Part shown: piece by piece, positions 1 to 9,486 of the stretch | Layout: every line of letters begins with the position of its first letter | Position numbering within the stretch: position 1 is the stretch's first letter | Source of the DNA: Thermus tengchongensis | GTDB taxonomy: Bacteria > Deinococcota > Deinococci > Deinococcales > Thermaceae | Direction of reading: 5' to 3' | Length of the DNA stretch: 56,778 nucleotides | Assembly (NCBI RefSeq): GCF_021462405.1 | Contig: NZ_JAKEDU010000011.1 | Location: 1 to 56,778 of the forward strand | Translations under genes and position numbers: made by a program | The notes under the pieces: generated by a model | What the model saw: only the letters and a program-made list of their open reading frames with translations | What the model was told of the DNA's origin: nothing | Database searches by the model: none

Positions 1-22
1 CAGGATCAAACTCTCCAATAAA
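1..22 (-). rRNA. rrs: 16S rRNA, 5' end only
   Basis: On the minus strand the first bases read as the universal 5' end of bacterial 16S rRNA (GGAGAGTTTGATCCTG), running out of the window. The mature 5' end is placed near position 22 by analogy with the usual Thermus start (TTTGTTGGAGAG; here TTTATTGGAGAG). Only about 20 bases are present, so nothing can be said about the rest of the gene or whether 23S and 5S follow it. Confidence 0.9.
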
Positions 23-26
23 ATCA

Positions 27-100
27 ACGCCCGAAGGCGTTTTGTCTCGTGGGTTGCCCTATTCCTGCGCTTTCAAGATCCCCCGCCGGTCCAACCGGCG
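27..100 (-). promoter_or_regulatory. 16S rRNA leader with two hairpins
   Basis: The transcribed spacer between the rRNA promoter and the mature 5' end holds two perfect small hairpins: stem 84-90/94-100 (seven base pairs, three-base loop) and stem 27-31/36-40 with a UUCG tetraloop on the minus strand. Leaders of rRNA operons commonly carry such elements for processing and antitermination. The assignment is from position and pairing only. Confidence 0.5.
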
Positions 101-108
101 CAACATTG

Positions 109-137
109 AATGTACCAGGCAGGGGCATTTCTGTCAA
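109..137 (-). promoter_or_regulatory. 16S rRNA promoter
   Basis: On the minus strand there is a perfect TTGACA -35 box (plus-strand 132-137), a 17-bp spacer and TACATT as -10 (109-114). Transcription would start around position 102, about 80 bases before the mature 16S end. The -35 box lies only 10 bp from the start codon of the divergent deacetylase gene, so the two promoters must overlap. Confidence 0.7.
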
Positions 138-146
138 GATGGGGGC

Positions 147-848
147 ATGTTGGACCTCTTGGTGGTGGTCCCCCATCCCGACGACGAAAGCTTCGGCGCT
201 GGGGGAGCGCTCCTTCTGGCCAAAAAGGAGGGGCTCAGGACGGGCATCCTCACCCTCACCCGAGGGGAGGCGGGAAGAACCCTGGGGCTTTGCCCCCCTG
301 AGGAACTGCCCAGGGTGCGGACCCAAGAGCTTGAGCGGGCGGCAGAGATCCTGGAGGTGGACTTCCTCGAGGTCCTCTCCTTCCCCAACGCCCTACCCCA
401 GGCGGCCCACCTGGACCACAGGGGCCCCAAAGGGGCGGCGGAGGGACCCCGCGGGCTAGCCTCGGGAAAAGGCCTCCTCGACCACCCCGAGGCGGAAGCG
501 GCCATCCGGGAAAGGCTTCTTGCCCAAAGGCCCCGCTATGTCCTGACCTTTCCCCCTGATGGCATCAACGGCCACCCCGACCACGTGGCCACAAGCCGCT
601 ACGCTACCCGGGCGGCAGAGGGCCTGGCCCGGGTGGCATACTTCGTGCGGCCCGAAGGCCCCTGGCCCGTCACCCACCGCCTACACCTACCCGAGTGGGC
701 CCTGGCCCGAAAGCTCAAGGCCCTGGCCCAGCACCGGACCCAGGCCCTGTCCTTGCTGGATTTTATGGAAAGGTATCCGGAAAGACTCTGGACGGAAACC
801 TTCCACCTCTCCGGAACGGAGGGCACCCAGGAGGGGCCATGGTGGTAA
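147..848 (+). CDS. PIG-L/LmbE family deacetylase
   Basis: A 233-residue protein with the family's zinc-binding signature near its N-terminus (PHPDDE, residues 8-13) and a second metal-ligand region NGHPDH (about residues 138-143). Family members are zinc-dependent N-deacetylases of GlcNAc-type substrates, including the BshB step of bacillithiol synthesis; the substrate here cannot be told. The start at 147 is chosen because the conserved fold begins at once and any earlier start would lie in the rRNA promoter. A poor -10-like CAAGAT ends 6 bases before the ATG, so the mRNA may be leaderless. The 3' end overlaps the archease gene by 10 bases, implying co-transcription. Confidence 0.85.
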   Translation: MLDLLVVVPHPDDESFGAGGALLLAKKEGLRTGILTLTRGEAGRTLGLCPPEELPRVRTQELERAAEILEVDFLEVLSFPNALPQAAHLDHRGPKGAAEGPRGLASGKGLLDHPEAEAAIRERLLAQRPRYVLTFPPDGINGHPDHVATSRYATRAAEGLARVAYFVRPEGPWPVTHRLHLPEWALARKLKALAQHRTQALSLLDFMERYPERLWTETFHLSGTEGTQEGPWW

Positions 849-1258
849 AGCCCCTGGACCACACCGCCGACGTGGGGTTCCTCCTGGAGGCAGAAAGCCT
901 CGAGGGCCTCTTCCAGGCCGCCCTGAAAGGGCTTCTCCAGGTGATGTTCCTCTCTCCCCCCAAAGGGGGAAGCCGGCGCAGGCGCCTTTCCCTGGAGGCG
1001 GAGGACCTGGAAACCCTCCTGGTTCGTTTCCTGAACGAGCTCATCTACCTGATCCAGACCAAGGGCTTCGTGCCCGGGAAGGCACGGGTACGGGTACAAA
1101 CGGAAGCCGGGGGCTACCGCCTTACCGCCACCCTTTGGGGTGAACCCTTCCAGGAGAGCTTTGGCTTCCAGGGAGAGGTGAAAAGCGCCACCTTCCACGG
1201 CCTGGAGGTGAGCCGGGAAAACGGAGCATGGAAGGCCCAGGTGATCCTAGACGTGTAG
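839..1258 (+). CDS. Archease family protein
   Basis: 139 residues beginning with the archease signature DHTADVG (residues 6-12), the full length of the family. Archease promotes multiple turnover of the RtcB tRNA-splicing/RNA-repair ligase by helping guanylylation. No rtcB is seen in this window, so the partner must be elsewhere. The start ATG lies inside the 3' end of the upstream deacetylase gene (ATG in GGCCATGG), which shows translational coupling. The 3' end overlaps plsX, transcribed the other way, by 12 bases. Confidence 0.85.
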   Translation: MVVKPLDHTADVGFLLEAESLEGLFQAALKGLLQVMFLSPPKGGSRRRRLSLEAEDLETLLVRFLNELIYLIQTKGFVPGKARVRVQTEAGGYRLTATLWGEPFQESFGFQGEVKSATFHGLEVSRENGAWKAQVILDV

Positions 1259-2233
1259 GGCGGAAAGACCCGCCCGCACCCGGTCCAAAAGCCCTGCCGC
1301 CACCAGGCTCCTGGCCCGAAGAAGGGCGTTTTTCACCGCCAAAGCGTCGGCGGAACCGTGGCCGATAAAGACCGCCCCCTCCACCCCCAGAAGGGGCATG
1401 GCCCCGTACTGGGCGGGATCCACCCGTTCCCGCACCCGGCGCAAGGCCCCCCGGGCCAGGAGGGCCCCGAGCCGGGCCAGGGGAGTAGAGGTGAGGGCCT
1501 CCTTGATCCAGCTGAGGAGGACCTTGGCCTCCCCCTCCGCCAGCTTCAGGACCACATTACCGGTAAAGCCGTCGGTGACCACCACCTCCGCGGTGCCCAA
1601 GAAGATGTCCCGCCCCTCCACGTTGCCGTAGAAGCGCTCCCCCAAGGCCGCCTTGAGGAGGGGGTAGGCCTCCAGCACCAAGGCGTTGCCCTTCCCCTCC
1701 TCCTCCCCGATGGAGAGGAGGCCCACCTTGGCCCCGGGAAGCCCCGAGGCCTCGGCATAGGCCAGGCCCATGGCGGCGAACTGCACCAAGAAAGAGGGCC
1801 TGCAGTCGGCGTTGGCCCCCCCGTCCAGGAGGAAGGTGCGCCCTCTTTGGCTGGGGAACTCCACCAAGAGGGCAGGCCGTTCCACCCCCTTGACCCGCCC
1901 CAGGGTAAAGAGGGCCGCGGCCATGGTGGCCCCGGTGTGGCCCATGGAAACCACCGCCTCCACCTCGCCCCGCTTCAGGAGGTCCATGGCCACCATGATG
2001 GAGCTTTCCCGGCGCCTCCTCACCTCGGTGGCGTGCTCCTCCATGGGGATCCAGTCCGGAGCATGGTGGATGGGCAAGGAAGCCCCCAGGCGGGCAAGCT
2101 CGGCCCGCAGGCGGACCTCCTCCCCCACCAGGAGGACCTCCACCCCCTCCTTTGCCGCCAGGAGGGCCCCCTGGACCGTGACCCCGGGGCCCCGGTCCCC
2201 CCCCATGGCGTCCAGGGCGATCCTCACGTTCAT
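1247..2233 (-). CDS. plsX: Phosphate acyltransferase PlsX
   Basis: 328 residues, the normal length for PlsX, starting with the diagnostic N-terminus IALDAMGGD. PlsX makes acyl-phosphate from acyl-ACP, which PlsY then uses to acylate glycerol-3-phosphate in phospholipid synthesis; it acts at the inner face of the membrane. The ATG overlaps the trxA stop (ATGA arrangement), so the two are one transcription unit with coupled translation. No fab genes accompany it here, unlike in many bacteria. Confidence 0.93.
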   Translation of the reverse strand: MNVRIALDAMGGDRGPGVTVQGALLAAKEGVEVLLVGEEVRLRAELARLGASLPIHHAPDWIPMEEHATEVRRRRESSIMVAMDLLKRGEVEAVVSMGHTGATMAAALFTLGRVKGVERPALLVEFPSQRGRTFLLDGGANADCRPSFLVQFAAMGLAYAEASGLPGAKVGLLSIGEEEGKGNALVLEAYPLLKAALGERFYGNVEGRDIFLGTAEVVVTDGFTGNVVLKLAEGEAKVLLSWIKEALTSTPLARLGALLARGALRRVRERVDPAQYGAMPLLGVEGAVFIGHGSADALAVKNALLRARSLVAAGLLDRVRAGLSALHV

Positions 2234-2562
2234 GCGCTTGGGGGCAGGTGCTTTTGGATTTTGGCCTCAAAATTGCGCTTGGGCTGGGCCCCCACCAGGA
2301 CCTCCACCGGCTGGCCGTTTTTGAAGAGGATCACCGTGGGGATGCTCATGACCCTAAAGCGCATGGCCGTCTTGGGGTTTTCGTCCACGTCCAGCTTGGC
2401 CACCAAGAGCTTCCCCTCGTACTCCCTAGCCAGCTCCTCGAGGATGGGAGCGATCATGCGGCAAGGAGCGCACCACTCCGCCCAGAAGTCCACCAGGACC
2501 AGGGGGTGTCCGCCTAAGGTCTGGTCAAAGTTGGCGTCGGTAACCTCTATGGGCTTCGCCAT
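2230..2562 (-). CDS. trxA: Thioredoxin
   Basis: A 110-residue classical thioredoxin. The redox site is WCAPC (Cys31 and Cys34), the cis-proline loop reads SIPTV, and length and order match bacterial TrxA. It reduces disulfides in cytosolic proteins with electrons from thioredoxin reductase. A TAAAGT -10-like box (plus-strand 2571-2576) ends 8 bases before the ATG, so the message may be leaderless or nearly so. Its stop overlaps the plsX start. Confidence 0.93.
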   Translation of the reverse strand: MAKPIEVTDANFDQTLGGHPLVLVDFWAEWCAPCRMIAPILEELAREYEGKLLVAKLDVDENPKTAMRFRVMSIPTVILFKNGQPVEVLVGAQPKRNFEAKIQKHLPPSA

Positions 2563-2570
2563 ACCCCATC

Positions 2571-2576
2571 ACTTTA
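2571..2576 (-). promoter_or_regulatory. Candidate -10 box of trxA-plsX
   Basis: TAAAGT on the minus strand, 8 bases before the trxA ATG, just after the terminator of the upstream S1-domain gene. No convincing -35 is visible. The position fits the leaderless pattern seen at many genes in this window. Confidence 0.4.
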
Positions 2577-2580
2577 AAGC

Positions 2581-2608
2581 AAAACCCCGGGGGCATACAC
2601 CCCCGGGG
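2581..2608 (-). terminator. Rho-independent terminator after the S1-domain gene
   Basis: Perfect nine-pair GC stem (2585-2593 with 2600-2608), six-base loop, then TTTT on the minus strand. It separates the S1-domain gene from trxA. Confidence 0.8.
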
Positions 2609-2619
2609 AACCCTTTGGG

Positions 2620-2997
2620 CTAGCGCTTCCTCCTACCGCCCTTCTTGCCCCCCTTGCCGCCAAAGCCCCCGGTACCCCGGAGGAAGCTTTTGAGCTTGTT
2701 CTCAAACTCCGGGGACTGCTTGGGCAGGCGCCGGGGCCTGGGGGGCGGAGCCCCTTCCGGGGCGGGGGTAAGGTCCTTGATGGAAAGGTCCAGACGGCCC
2801 TTGGCATCCCGTCCCTTCACCATCACCTGGACGATGTCCCCCTCATTGAGGAAGTCCCGCACGTTCCTCACGAACTCGTGGGCGATCTGGGAGATATGCA
2901 CCAGCCCCTGCTCGCCCCCCGGGAGCTCCACAAAGGCGCCAAAATCCGTAACCCGCACCACCCGACCCTCTACAACGCTTCCAGCTTCTAGCTCCAC
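2620..2997 (-). CDS. Small S1-domain RNA-binding protein
   Basis: 125 residues. Residues 1-75 form one S1 domain (GSVVEGRVVRVTDFGAFVEL, then GLVHISQI and GDIVQVMV), and the C-terminal 50 residues are basic, Pro/Lys/Arg-rich and probably disordered. It resembles the YabR/general stress protein 13 group, whose members bind RNA or ribosomes; the exact role is not known. The GTG start has a well-placed AAGGA ribosome site. An extended -10 (TGC TATAGT, plus-strand 3039-3044) lies about 40 bases upstream, so it may have its own promoter at the end of folK. Confidence 0.8.
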   Translation of the reverse strand: MELEAGSVVEGRVVRVTDFGAFVELPGGEQGLVHISQIAHEFVRNVRDFLNEGDIVQVMVKGRDAKGRLDLSIKDLTPAPEGAPPPRPRRLPKQSPEFENKLKSFLRGTGGFGGKGGKKGGRRKR

Positions 2998-3038
2998 TTT
3001 CCTTCTCCCTTTGCGCGGCTAGGATCCGCGATGCCCCC

Positions 3039-3047
3039 ACTATAGCA
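3039..3047 (-). promoter_or_regulatory. Extended -10 promoter of the S1-domain gene
   Basis: TGCTATAGT on the minus strand, a TGN-extended -10 matching the consensus well, overlapping the last bases of folK. No clear -35 is needed for such promoters. Confidence 0.5.
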
Positions 3048-3519
3048 CAAAGGGCCGCACCCCCTTGCGGTCCAGGAGGGCGAGGAGCTCAGCAAAGGTG
3101 CGCCCGAGCACCGGGTGGCGCCCCTCCGGGATGAGGTCGGCCAGGGGCACCAGGACGAAGGCCCGCTGGTGGAGCCGGGGATGGGGCACCTCGAGGCCCT
3201 CCTCCTCCAGGACCCAGTCCCCATAGAGAAGGAGGTCCAGGTCAATGGTCCGAGGCCCCCAGCGCTCCTTACGCTCCCGCCCCAAAGCCCGCTCGATCTC
3301 GAGGAGGGCCTCCAAGAGGCGCTGGGGAGGAAGCCCTGTGTCCACCTCCGCCACCAGGTTCAGGTAAGGAGGCTGGGGCGGGCCCACGGGATCGGTTTCG
3401 TACACGGGGGAAAGCCGCAGAAGCCGGGTCTCGGGGAGCCGGGAAAGGAGGGAAAGGGCCTGTAAAAGATAGCCCGCCCGGTCCCCCAGGTTGGAACCCA
3501 AGCCCACATAGGCCAGCAC
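3040..3519 (-). CDS. folK: 2-amino-4-hydroxy-6-hydroxymethyldihydropteridine pyrophosphokinase
   Basis: 159 residues with the HPPK signatures: GLGSNLGDR near the N-terminus, the substrate loop [14 protein letters not shown], and the catalytic [15 protein letters not shown] segment (about residues 86-100). The enzyme transfers pyrophosphate from ATP to the pterin in folate synthesis. The GTG start sits 6 bases after a TAGACT -10 box (plus-strand 3526-3531), fitting a leaderless message. It is divergent from the lysJK promoter. Confidence 0.93.
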   Translation of the reverse strand: MLAYVGLGSNLGDRAGYLLQALSLLSRLPETRLLRLSPVYETDPVGPPQPPYLNLVAEVDTGLPPQRLLEALLEIERALGRERKERWGPRTIDLDLLLYGDWVLEEEGLEVPHPRLHQRAFVLVPLADLIPEGRHPVLGRTFAELLALLDRKGVRPFVL

Positions 3520-3525
3520 CTCCCC

Positions 3526-3531
3526 AGTCTA
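3526..3531 (-). promoter_or_regulatory. Leaderless -10 box of folK
   Basis: TAGACT on the minus strand, separated from the folK GTG by six bases. It abuts the -35 box of the divergent lysJK promoter. Confidence 0.5.
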
Positions 3532-3535
3532 TCCG

Positions 3536-3564
3536 TTGACAAGGTGGTCCCGCCCCCCTACCCT
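3536..3564 (+). promoter_or_regulatory. Promoter of lysJK
   Basis: Perfect TTGACA (3536-3541), 17-bp spacer and TACCCT (3559-3564). Transcription would begin near 3571, just before the short leader ORF. Confidence 0.6.
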
Positions 3565-3573
3565 GAAGGGGAG

Positions 3574-3597
3574 ATGGCCGCCCGGGGCAAAACCTGA
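3574..3597 (+). CDS. Putative leader peptide (MAARGKT) upstream of lysJK
   Basis: A seven-codon ORF, ATG to TGA, preceded by GAAGGGGAG, which could be a ribosome site or simply the first transcribed bases. It encodes MAARGKT with one Arg and one Lys codon before the stop. It lies between the lysJK promoter and two competing hairpins, the arrangement expected of an attenuation leader. Leader-peptide attenuation has been described for the major lysine cluster of Thermus thermophilus; whether it applies to lysJ is my inference. Confidence 0.45.
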   Translation: MAARGKT

Positions 3598-3599
3598 TG

Positions 3600-3647
3600 G
3601 GGCCTGGGAAGCCTGGCTTCCCGGGCCCGCCCGGGGGCTTTTCTTTT
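3600..3647 (+). promoter_or_regulatory. Candidate attenuator upstream of lysJ
   Basis: Two hairpins share bases and cannot form together. Hairpin A pairs 3600-3612 with 3616-3628 (13 pairs including one G-U). Hairpin B pairs 3618-3625 with 3630-3637 (eight pairs, two of them G-U) and is followed by CTTTTCTTTT, so it looks like an intrinsic terminator. A ribosome that reaches the leader stop at 3597 would cover the 5' arm of A and let B form; a ribosome stalled at the Arg or Lys codon would leave A free to block B. Confidence 0.5.
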
Positions 3648-3658
3648 GGGAGGAAGGC

Positions 3659-5930
<2,272 letters not shown>

Positions 5931-5933
5931 ACT

Positions 5934-7550
5934 GTGGCCGTGGTCGCCTATGGGTTAGGGCTTGTCGCCCTTCTTGTATTCCTGGGTCTATTCCCCCCCA
6001 CCGCCCCGTGGAGCGAGCGCTTCCTCACCCCCCTGGTGGCCCTGGGAGGGGGGGTTTTCCTTCTCAGGCACCGGCAGGAATCCTGGGGCCTGGGGCTTCT
6101 CTTCCTGGGGCTCGGGGACCTGGCCTGGACCCTGGAAGATCTGAAGAGCCTACCCCGAGGCCTGTACCTGGAGTTCCCCTACGTGGTGGGGTATGCCGCC
6201 TTAACCTGGGCTCTTCTCAAGATCCCCGGGGAGAAGCCTCGCCTAAGCCTCCTTCTGATGCCCCTGGCCCTTCTGGGCCTGGCCTCTGCTTTGAAGCCGG
6301 AACTGGGCATAGACCGGATCTACACCGTGTGGGATGCCCTCCTCCTTCTCCTTCTTCTGCTCAGGCTGGAGCCCCTGTTCCAGGAAGGCCTTCCGGGGGG
6401 ACGGGCCCTTTGGGGGGTGGGCTTCCTCCTCTTCTTGGTAGCGGACATGGCCTACGCCTTCCTGGAAGCGGCGGGCGGCTACCCCACGGGCCACCCCGTC
6501 CACCTCCTCTGGACCTTGGGGTACCTCCTCCTGGCCCTGGGGGTGGTGGAGGAGCGGGAAGGACGCGCCTCCTTTTTGGGGCAAGCCCTGGCCCTGGGCA
6601 GCCTCTTTTTCATGCCCGCCGTCCTTCTCAACGACCCCACCCCCTGGAGTGTCCGGCTCCTGGCCCTTTACGGGGGGCTGGTGGGAGCGCTAGGCCTTCT
6701 CTATGCCCTCCACCTGGAGTGGCGGCGCACCGAGGAGAAGCGGGTCCGCTGGACCCACTTCTTGGAGGCGCTGGCCCGCCTTTCCCCCAGCGTGACCCAG
6801 ACCCTGAGCCCAGAAGGAGTCCTCCTGGAGGCCCTGGGGGCAGCCCAGCACCTCGTTCCCCAGGCGGTGGGCCTCGAGGTGCGGGGAAGGCGGGGCCTGG
6901 TGGGGGAGCGTACCCCCCACTCCTTGACCATCCCCCTAAACGGGGACGCCGCCTACCTCTACCTGCGCACCCCCCCGGAAGAACCCGTACCCCAAGGCTT
7001 CCTCTCCCTCCTGGGGGAGCGCATCAAACAGGTGCTGAAGCAGGTGGAGTGGGGTACCCTGGCCCTCACCGATCCCCTCACGGGCCTCCTGAACCGGAGG
7101 GGCCTGGAGGTGGAGCTCCCCAAGCTCCTGGCCCTGGCCCGCCGCTACGGGGCCCCCGTGAGCGTGGTGATGCTGGACATCGACCGCTTCAAGCGGGTGA
7201 ACGACACCTACGGCCACCCCGTGGGGGATGAGGTACTAAGGCTCCTGGGGCGCATTCTCCAGGCCAGCGTGCGCCGCGAAGACCTGGCGGTGCGCTACGG
7301 GGGGGAGGAGTTTTTGCTCCTCCTCTACGGGGCCAACCGCGAAGCGGCCAAGGAGGTGGTGGAACGCATCCGCTACCGCTTCCGCACCCAACGGGTGGAA
7401 CCCATCCCCTACCCCCTCACCCTCTCCGCGGGCATCGCCGGCGGAGAGGTGCCGGAAGGGGAAGCGCAGGTGGAGGACTGGATCCTGAAGGCCGACTACG
7501 CCCTCCTGCGGGCCAAGGAAACCGGGCGGGACCGGGTGACCCTGGCCTAA
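5934..7550 (+). CDS. Membrane-bound GGDEF diguanylate cyclase
   Basis: 538 residues. About eight hydrophobic segments fill residues 1-255, then a linker region, then a complete GGDEF domain (about residues 375-538). The active-site motif is GGEEF (residues 456-460), the metal-ligand region reads MLDIDRFKRVND, and an RxxD inhibitory site (RRED) lies five residues before the motif. It should therefore make cyclic di-GMP with product inhibition. The N-terminal membrane part is a sensor of unknown ligand. GTG start three bases after the lysK stop suggests read-through from lysJK. Confidence 0.88.
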   Translation: MAVVAYGLGLVALLVFLGLFPPTAPWSERFLTPLVALGGGVFLLRHRQESWGLGLLFLGLGDLAWTLEDLKSLPRGLYLEFPYVVGYAALTWALLKIPGEKPRLSLLLMPLALLGLASALKPELGIDRIYTVWDALLLLLLLLRLEPLFQEGLPGGRALWGVGFLLFLVADMAYAFLEAAGGYPTGHPVHLLWTLGYLLLALGVVEEREGRASFLGQALALGSLFFMPAVLLNDPTPWSVRLLALYGGLVGALGLLYALHLEWRRTEEKRVRWTHFLEALARLSPSVTQTLSPEGVLLEALGAAQHLVPQAVGLEVRGRRGLVGERTPHSLTIPLNGDAAYLYLRTPPEEPVPQGFLSLLGERIKQVLKQVEWGTLALTDPLTGLLNRRGLEVELPKLLALARRYGAPVSVVMLDIDRFKRVNDTYGHPVGDEVLRLLGRILQASVRREDLAVRYGGEEFLLLLYGANREAAKEVVERIRYRFRTQRVEPIPYPLTLSAGIAGGEVPEGEAQVEDWILKADYALLRAKETGRDRVTLA

Positions 7551-7552
7551 AA

Positions 7553-7580
7553 CCCCGTTGCGGCTTGCGCCGCAACGGGG
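7553..7580. terminator. Strong hairpin between convergent genes; copy A of a repeated hairpin
   Basis: A perfect 12-bp stem (7553-7564 with 7569-7580) with a TTGC loop lies between the convergent GGDEF and DUF1641 genes. On the minus strand it is followed by TTTT, so it can terminate the DUF1641-side transcript. The same hairpin, with paired base changes in the stem, recurs at 36488-36515, and in both places it is followed on the plus strand by GCCCCAA. Confidence 0.7.
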
Positions 7581-7608
7581 GCCCCAAGAAGAGGGGCGCG
7601 CTTGGCCC

Positions 7609-8220
7609 TTACTTCTTGGGCATCATCTTGGCCATGAGGGCCTCGAGGGCCTTCATGTCCTCGTTGAGGTGGCCAAAAGCCTTACCCAAGGCCTTCAGGA
7701 GCAAGAAGAGGACGCCCAAAGCCTTCTGCACCTCGGGGTCAGAAAGCTGCTTCAAGACCCCCGTGAGGCCTACCCGGGGCGGATCCCGCATCACCTCGGG
7801 GGTGAAGGTCTCGGAGAGGCCCCGCTGCAGGGCGCCCGCCATCATGCCGATGGCCGCGGGCTCAATGCGGGAAAGGATGTCCAGGACGTTGGCCCCATGG
7901 GAGAGGAGCCTTAGGAGCTGGGGCTCCATGAGCATCCCCAAGCCCTCCCCGAAGTTCTCCGAGAGGTGGCCCAAGAAGGCCAGGGCCCCCGATTTCTCCA
8001 GTTTCTCTAAGGTTTCCGCTAGCTTCTCCAGGGCCTCGGCCTGGTCCAGGAAGCGGGCCAGGAGGGAGATGAGCTGCAGGTTCTTGGGGTCCAAGAGAAG
8101 GCCCAGGTTCTCGGCAAGGGTCTCCCCGGCCCCCATCTGGGCCAGGAGGCCGAGCCCACTCTTTTCCAAGACCTCCTCTATGTGGGCTAGCCTTTCTTCC
8201 ACCGTAAGCATCTTTTCCAT
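7609..8220 (-). CDS. DUF1641 protein next to sulfide:quinone oxidoreductase
   Basis: 203 residues, almost entirely amphipathic helix, with Leu-rich repeats such as LEKLAETLEKLEKSG. It fits the DUF1641 family, which often sits beside FAD-dependent SQR-like or formate dehydrogenase genes. No catalytic motif is visible. It starts 8 bases after the SQR stop with a GGAG-type ribosome site, so it is surely in the same transcript; an accessory or membrane-recruiting role for SQR is only inference. Confidence 0.75.
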   Translation of the reverse strand: MEKMLTVEERLAHIEEVLEKSGLGLLAQMGAGETLAENLGLLLDPKNLQLISLLARFLDQAEALEKLAETLEKLEKSGALAFLGHLSENFGEGLGMLMEPQLLRLLSHGANVLDILSRIEPAAIGMMAGALQRGLSETFTPEVMRDPPRVGLTGVLKQLSDPEVQKALGVLFLLLKALGKAFGHLNEDMKALEALMAKMMPKK

Positions 8221-8228
8221 AGCCCCTC

Positions 8229-9365
8229 CTACTCGATCAAGGTGGCGAACCAGAAGCCCTCAAAGAGCATCTTGGTCACCCGCACCCACTTGCCCACGGC
8301 CATCACGCCGCAGGAGGGCATACCCGTGCCCGCCAGGAGCCGCTCAAAGGAGCACTGGGGCAGGAGGGCGTTATCGCCGAAGTCCATGATGCACATGGCC
8401 ACGGGGTTGAAGGGCTCGCCGATATAGGCCCCCTTGAGGTCGGAGGCAATGACCCCGGCCACGTACTCCCCTTGGAAGTGGGCCACCACCCCGGCGGGGG
8501 GCAGCATCAGGGAGGGGTTCACCGTGTCCCCGATGACGAAGACGTTGGGGAACTTGGTGGAGCGGAAGGTGGACTTGTGCACCTCGGGGAAGCCCTGAGG
8601 CCCCGCCAGGGGGGACTCCCGCACCACCCGGTTGGGGGCGAAGGGCGGGGTGAGGATGAGGAGGTCGTAGGGAAGCTCCCGCCCGTCCTTGGCCTTGACC
8701 TTGCCCCCCTCAAAGGCCACCGGCTCAAACTCCCCGTGGAAGGCGATGCCCTTGGAACGGAGGATCTCCATGACCTTCCCCGAGATCACCGGACCCATGC
8801 CCGCCAGGGGCAAGGGGTTCAGGTGGAAAACGTCCACGGTGCTCTTTTCCCGCACCCCCTTGACCTTCAGGGCAAACTCCGCCTGGCCGGCCACCTCATA
8901 AGGGGCGGGAGGGCAGGGGTAGTAGGGGGAGGAAACCCCCACCACCACCCTGCCGCCCTTGAAACCTTTGAGGGCTTCCCGGAGCTTCAAAGCTCCTTCC
9001 AAGCTCCAGGGAGCGTAGCTGTCCTGGGCGGGGGAAGGCAACGGCTCGGCCCCCAGGGAGACGATCAGGTAGTCGTAGGCGAGCTCCCCGGCGCTGGTCC
9101 GCACCTTGTTGTTGGCCGGGTCCAGGGCCTCCACCATGGCCTGCAGGTACTGGATGCCCCGTTTTTCCAGGTTGGCCAGGGGCCTCCTCACCTGCTCGGG
9201 CTCCCGCATGCCGAAGGCCACCCAGGGGTAGGCGGGCATGAACTCGTGGTAGGCGTTCTTGTCCACCAGGGTGACCTCCACCTCGCGGCCCAAAAGCTTC
9301 TTCACCTTGTTGGCCGCCACCAGGCCACCCGAGCCGCCTCCCAGAACCAGAACCTTCGTCGCCAT
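8229..9365 (-). CDS. sqr: Sulfide:quinone oxidoreductase-type FAD flavoprotein
   Basis: 378 residues. N-terminal Rossmann motif GGGSGGLVAA, a second nucleotide-binding region around residues 140-150, and C-terminal FAD contact FVIGDTVN. Cysteines occur at YYPCPP, MCIMDFG, PQCSF and PSCGVM; SQRs use two or three cysteines to bind sulfane sulfur, and the first lies near the expected place. Such enzymes oxidise sulfide and pass electrons to quinone at the membrane. The gene lies directly after a quinol-oxidising alternative complex III operon. A GGAGGTG ribosome site precedes the ATG. Type of SQR not assigned. Confidence 0.82.
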   Translation of the reverse strand: MATKVLVLGGGSGGLVAANKVKKLLGREVEVTLVDKNAYHEFMPAYPWVAFGMREPEQVRRPLANLEKRGIQYLQAMVEALDPANNKVRTSAGELAYDYLIVSLGAEPLPSPAQDSYAPWSLEGALKLREALKGFKGGRVVVGVSSPYYPCPPAPYEVAGQAEFALKVKGVREKSTVDVFHLNPLPLAGMGPVISGKVMEILRSKGIAFHGEFEPVAFEGGKVKAKDGRELPYDLLILTPPFAPNRVVRESPLAGPQGFPEVHKSTFRSTKFPNVFVIGDTVNPSLMLPPAGVVAHFQGEYVAGVIASDLKGAYIGEPFNPVAMCIMDFGDNALLPQCSFERLLAGTGMPSCGVMAVGKWVRVTKMLFEGFWFATLIE

Positions 9366-9444
9366 CTTCCACCTCCCGGGTACCCTTACCGTGTACCCCT
9401 AAGTCCAGGATGCACCCATCCTCTTTGTGAAGGTAGGTGCAAAT

Positions 9445-9465
9445 GCCCCGCCCTCTGGGCGGGGC
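9445..9465 (-). terminator. Hairpin after the actABCDEF operon
   Basis: Perfect nine-pair stem (9445-9453 with 9457-9465), three-base loop, followed on the minus strand by ATTTGC, a weak U tract. It lies between actF and SQR, so it may only partly terminate. Confidence 0.5.
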
Positions 9466-9486
9466 CATCCCTGGTTTAGGGAATCC

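Noticed and set aside
1358..2623. Long open frame on the plus strand opposite plsX and trxA
   Set aside because: Shadow frame in GC-rich DNA; low-complexity Gly/Pro/His content, no family signal, and the real genes on the other strand are certain.
6008..7231. 407-codon frame within the GGDEF gene
   Set aside because: Pro/Gly-rich shadow in another frame; the GGDEF frame carries all conserved motifs.
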